From positions 558,001 through 622,000 of the forward strand of contig JADFCQ010000002.1 of NCBI GenBank assembly GCA_015223225.1: a stretch of 64,000 nucleotides of DNA, in the 5' to 3' direction. Positions within the stretch are counted from its first letter, which is position 1. Each line of letters opens with the position of its first letter. The position numbers and the translations under genes are program-made. Positions 62,829 through 64,000 of this stretch are shown one piece after another. Origin of the DNA: Acetobacteraceae bacterium H6797. Lineage in GTDB: Bacteria; Pseudomonadota; Alphaproteobacteria; Acetobacterales; Acetobacteraceae. Under the pieces are notes generated by a model. That model had not been told where the DNA came from and did not search any database. It saw nothing but the letters and a program-made list of their open reading frames with translations.

Positions 62829-64000
62829 ATGCCCATAGAAGCCCTTTGCGCCGCGGTCAGCGGCGAGGCGCTGATGCGCCACACCCGCGAATTCGCGCTG
62901 CGCGAGAAGTATTCCGGCACGCCGGAAGAGCTGGAGAGCTTCCGCTATCTCCAGGCGCAGATGGAAAGCTTCGGCTACCGCACCCGGCTGCTGAGTCATG
63001 AGGCCTATATCAGCATCCCCGGCCTGGCTTCCGTCCTGGTCGATGACGCGCCGCTCAAGGCCATCACCCAATCCTTCTCCCGCTCCTCGCCGCTCGACGG
63101 GCTGACGGGCGAGCTGGTCGATCTCGGCGACGGCACCCCGGCCGATTTCGCGGGCAAGGATCTGCGGGGCAAGATCGTCCTCATCGAGGGCATCGCGAGC
63201 CCGGCCGTGGCCACCCGCGCCTCGGAAGCCGGCGCCGCGGGCCAGCTCCATATCAGCCCGCAGAGCCATCTGCATGAGATGTGCATCTCGCCCGTCTGGG
63301 GCAATCCGGGCGTCACCACCCTGGCGGACCTGCCCACGACCGTCGTCTGCACCATCTCCCAGGCCGATGGCGAAGCCCTGCGCGCCCGGCTGAAGGCCGG
63401 CGAGGCGCCGCGCGTCGTGCTCCGTGCCGAGGTCGATACCGGCTGGCGCCAAACGCCGATCCTGGAAGCGGAACTCGGCGAGCCGGAAGCGCCCTTCGTG
63501 CTCTTCAGCGGCCATCACGACACCTGGTATTACGGCGTGATGGATAACGGCACGGCCAATGCCACCATGCTGGAAGCCGCGCGCGTGCTGGCCGCCGAGC
63601 AACCCGCCTGGAAGCGGGGCCTGCGCCTATGCTTCTGGTCGGGCCATTCCCATGGGCGCTATTCCGGCTCCGCCTGGTATGCCGACCAGCATTGGGACGA
63701 GTTGGAGCGCCGCTGCATCGCGCATGTGAATGTCGACTCGACCGGCGGCATCGGCGCGACGGTCATGACCCATGCCGGCACCACGCCCGAACTCACCGCG
63801 CTCGCCACCCGCGCCATCGCCGACGAGACCGGCCAGCGCCATGAGGGCCGCCGACCGGGCCGCAATGGCGACCAGTCCTTCTGGGGCATCGGCATCCCTT
63901 CGATGTTCTGCGGCGTCAGCAGCCAGGTGCCTGGCACCGAGACCTTCGGCCCGCCCAAGATGCGCAACCCGCTCGGCTGGTGGTGGCACACGCCCGAGGA
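62829..64000 (+). CDS. M28-type zinc peptidase with PA domain, C-terminus cut off by window edge
   Basis: Open frame of 390 codons that runs off the window. It has a protease-associated insertion (GKDLRGKIVLIEGIASPAVATRASEAGAAGQLHIS) and then M28 metal motifs: SGHHDTWYYGVMDNGTANA (His and bridging Asp), AHVNVDSTGG (Asp), and the C-terminal WWWHTPE (His). Instead of the usual GEE with catalytic and metal Glu it shows WSGHSHGRYSGSAWYAD, so the Glu pair is missing. M28 enzymes are aminopeptidases; this variant may use other ligands or have another role. ATG 62829 has no ribosome site; ATG 62874 follows GAGGCG and is an alternative. Confidence 0.85.
   Translation, partial: MPIEALCAAVSGEALMRHTREFALREKYSGTPEELESFRYLQAQMESFGYRTRLLSHEAYISIPGLASVLVDDAPLKAITQSFSRSSPLDGLTGELVDLGDGTPADFAGKDLRGKIVLIEGIASPAVATRASEAGAAGQLHISPQSHLHEMCISPVWGNPGVTTLADLPTTVVCTISQADGEALRARLKAGEAPRVVLRAEVDTGWRQTPILEAELGEPEAPFVLFSGHHDTWYYGVMDNGTANATMLEAARVLAAEQPAWKRGLRLCFWSGHSHGRYSGSAWYADQHWDELERRCIAHVNVDSTGGIGATVMTHAGTTPELTALATRAIADETGQRHEGRRPGRNGDQSFWGIGIPSMFCGVSSQVPGTETFGPPKMRNPLGWWWHTPE

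Overview
The window is about 64 kb of high-GC DNA (roughly two-thirds G+C by eye) that reads as the chromosome of an alphaproteobacterium, most likely an Acetobacteraceae/Roseomonas-type organism. Pointers are a C4-pathway 5-aminolevulinate synthase, the alphaproteobacterial hisZ-purA pair, a DUF6502/DUF5666 pair, several polar amino acid ABC cassettes, a cytochrome bd operon with CydX, and housekeeping genes (argG, purA) mixed with accessory loci. The genus is inference. I found no tRNA, rRNA, insertion sequence or CRISPR array.

Layout. 1-87: 5' end of a DsbA-like 2-hydroxychromene-2-carboxylate isomerase. 259-6937: a tripartite RND efflux operon (adaptor, pump, outer membrane factor) divergent from its TetR regulator. 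6988-8758: argG and a small secreted Pro-rich protein. 8899-16672: a tightly packed glgA-glgX-treZ-treY operon for alpha-glucan and trehalose. 16468-27660, minus strand: a UDP-xylose synthase, a giant protein of about 2560 residues made almost wholly of octapeptide repeats, and an OGT/SPINDLY-type (GT41) glycosyltransferase. 27876-30985: an amino acid ABC transporter. 30982-33831: a small soluble histidine kinase divergent from a DUF6502-DUF5666 pair across nested CCCACG palindromes. 33821-38350: a second amino acid ABC transporter with a homocysteine methyltransferase and a nucleoside deaminase. 38372-41187: hemA followed by a succinyl-CoA-type CoA transferase. 41248-42474: NAD(P)-binding oxidoreductase divergent from an HxlR regulator. 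42579-45011: hisZ-purA. 45041-50560: a LysR regulator and a five-gene ABC/isochorismatase/flavin monooxygenase operon. 50737-53326: modABC. 53488-55584: TetR, membrane protein, msrB. 55762-62768: GbsR-like regulator, cydD-cydC-cydA-cydB-cydX. 62829-end: a truncated M28-type peptidase.

The strongest candidate for an undescribed system is the minus-strand locus 16468-27660. A nucleotide-sugar enzyme (UDP-xylose), a giant cysteine-free Ser/Thr-rich octapeptide repeat protein and a cytoplasmic-type GT41 transferase lie in the same direction. This is the layout expected of a glycosylated giant adhesin or matrix protein and its dedicated modification enzymes. The link is inferred from gene order and composition; two hairpins between the first two genes mean a single transcript is not certain.

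Elsewhere the interest is in non-coding structure: the hemA start codon sits in the loop of a hairpin, a 7-bp hairpin apparently brings a distant Shine-Dalgarno close to the cydA start, a ModE-box-like palindrome precedes modA, overlapping palindromes precede the GbsR-like gene, and a 12-bp hairpin ends exactly at the peptidase start codon.
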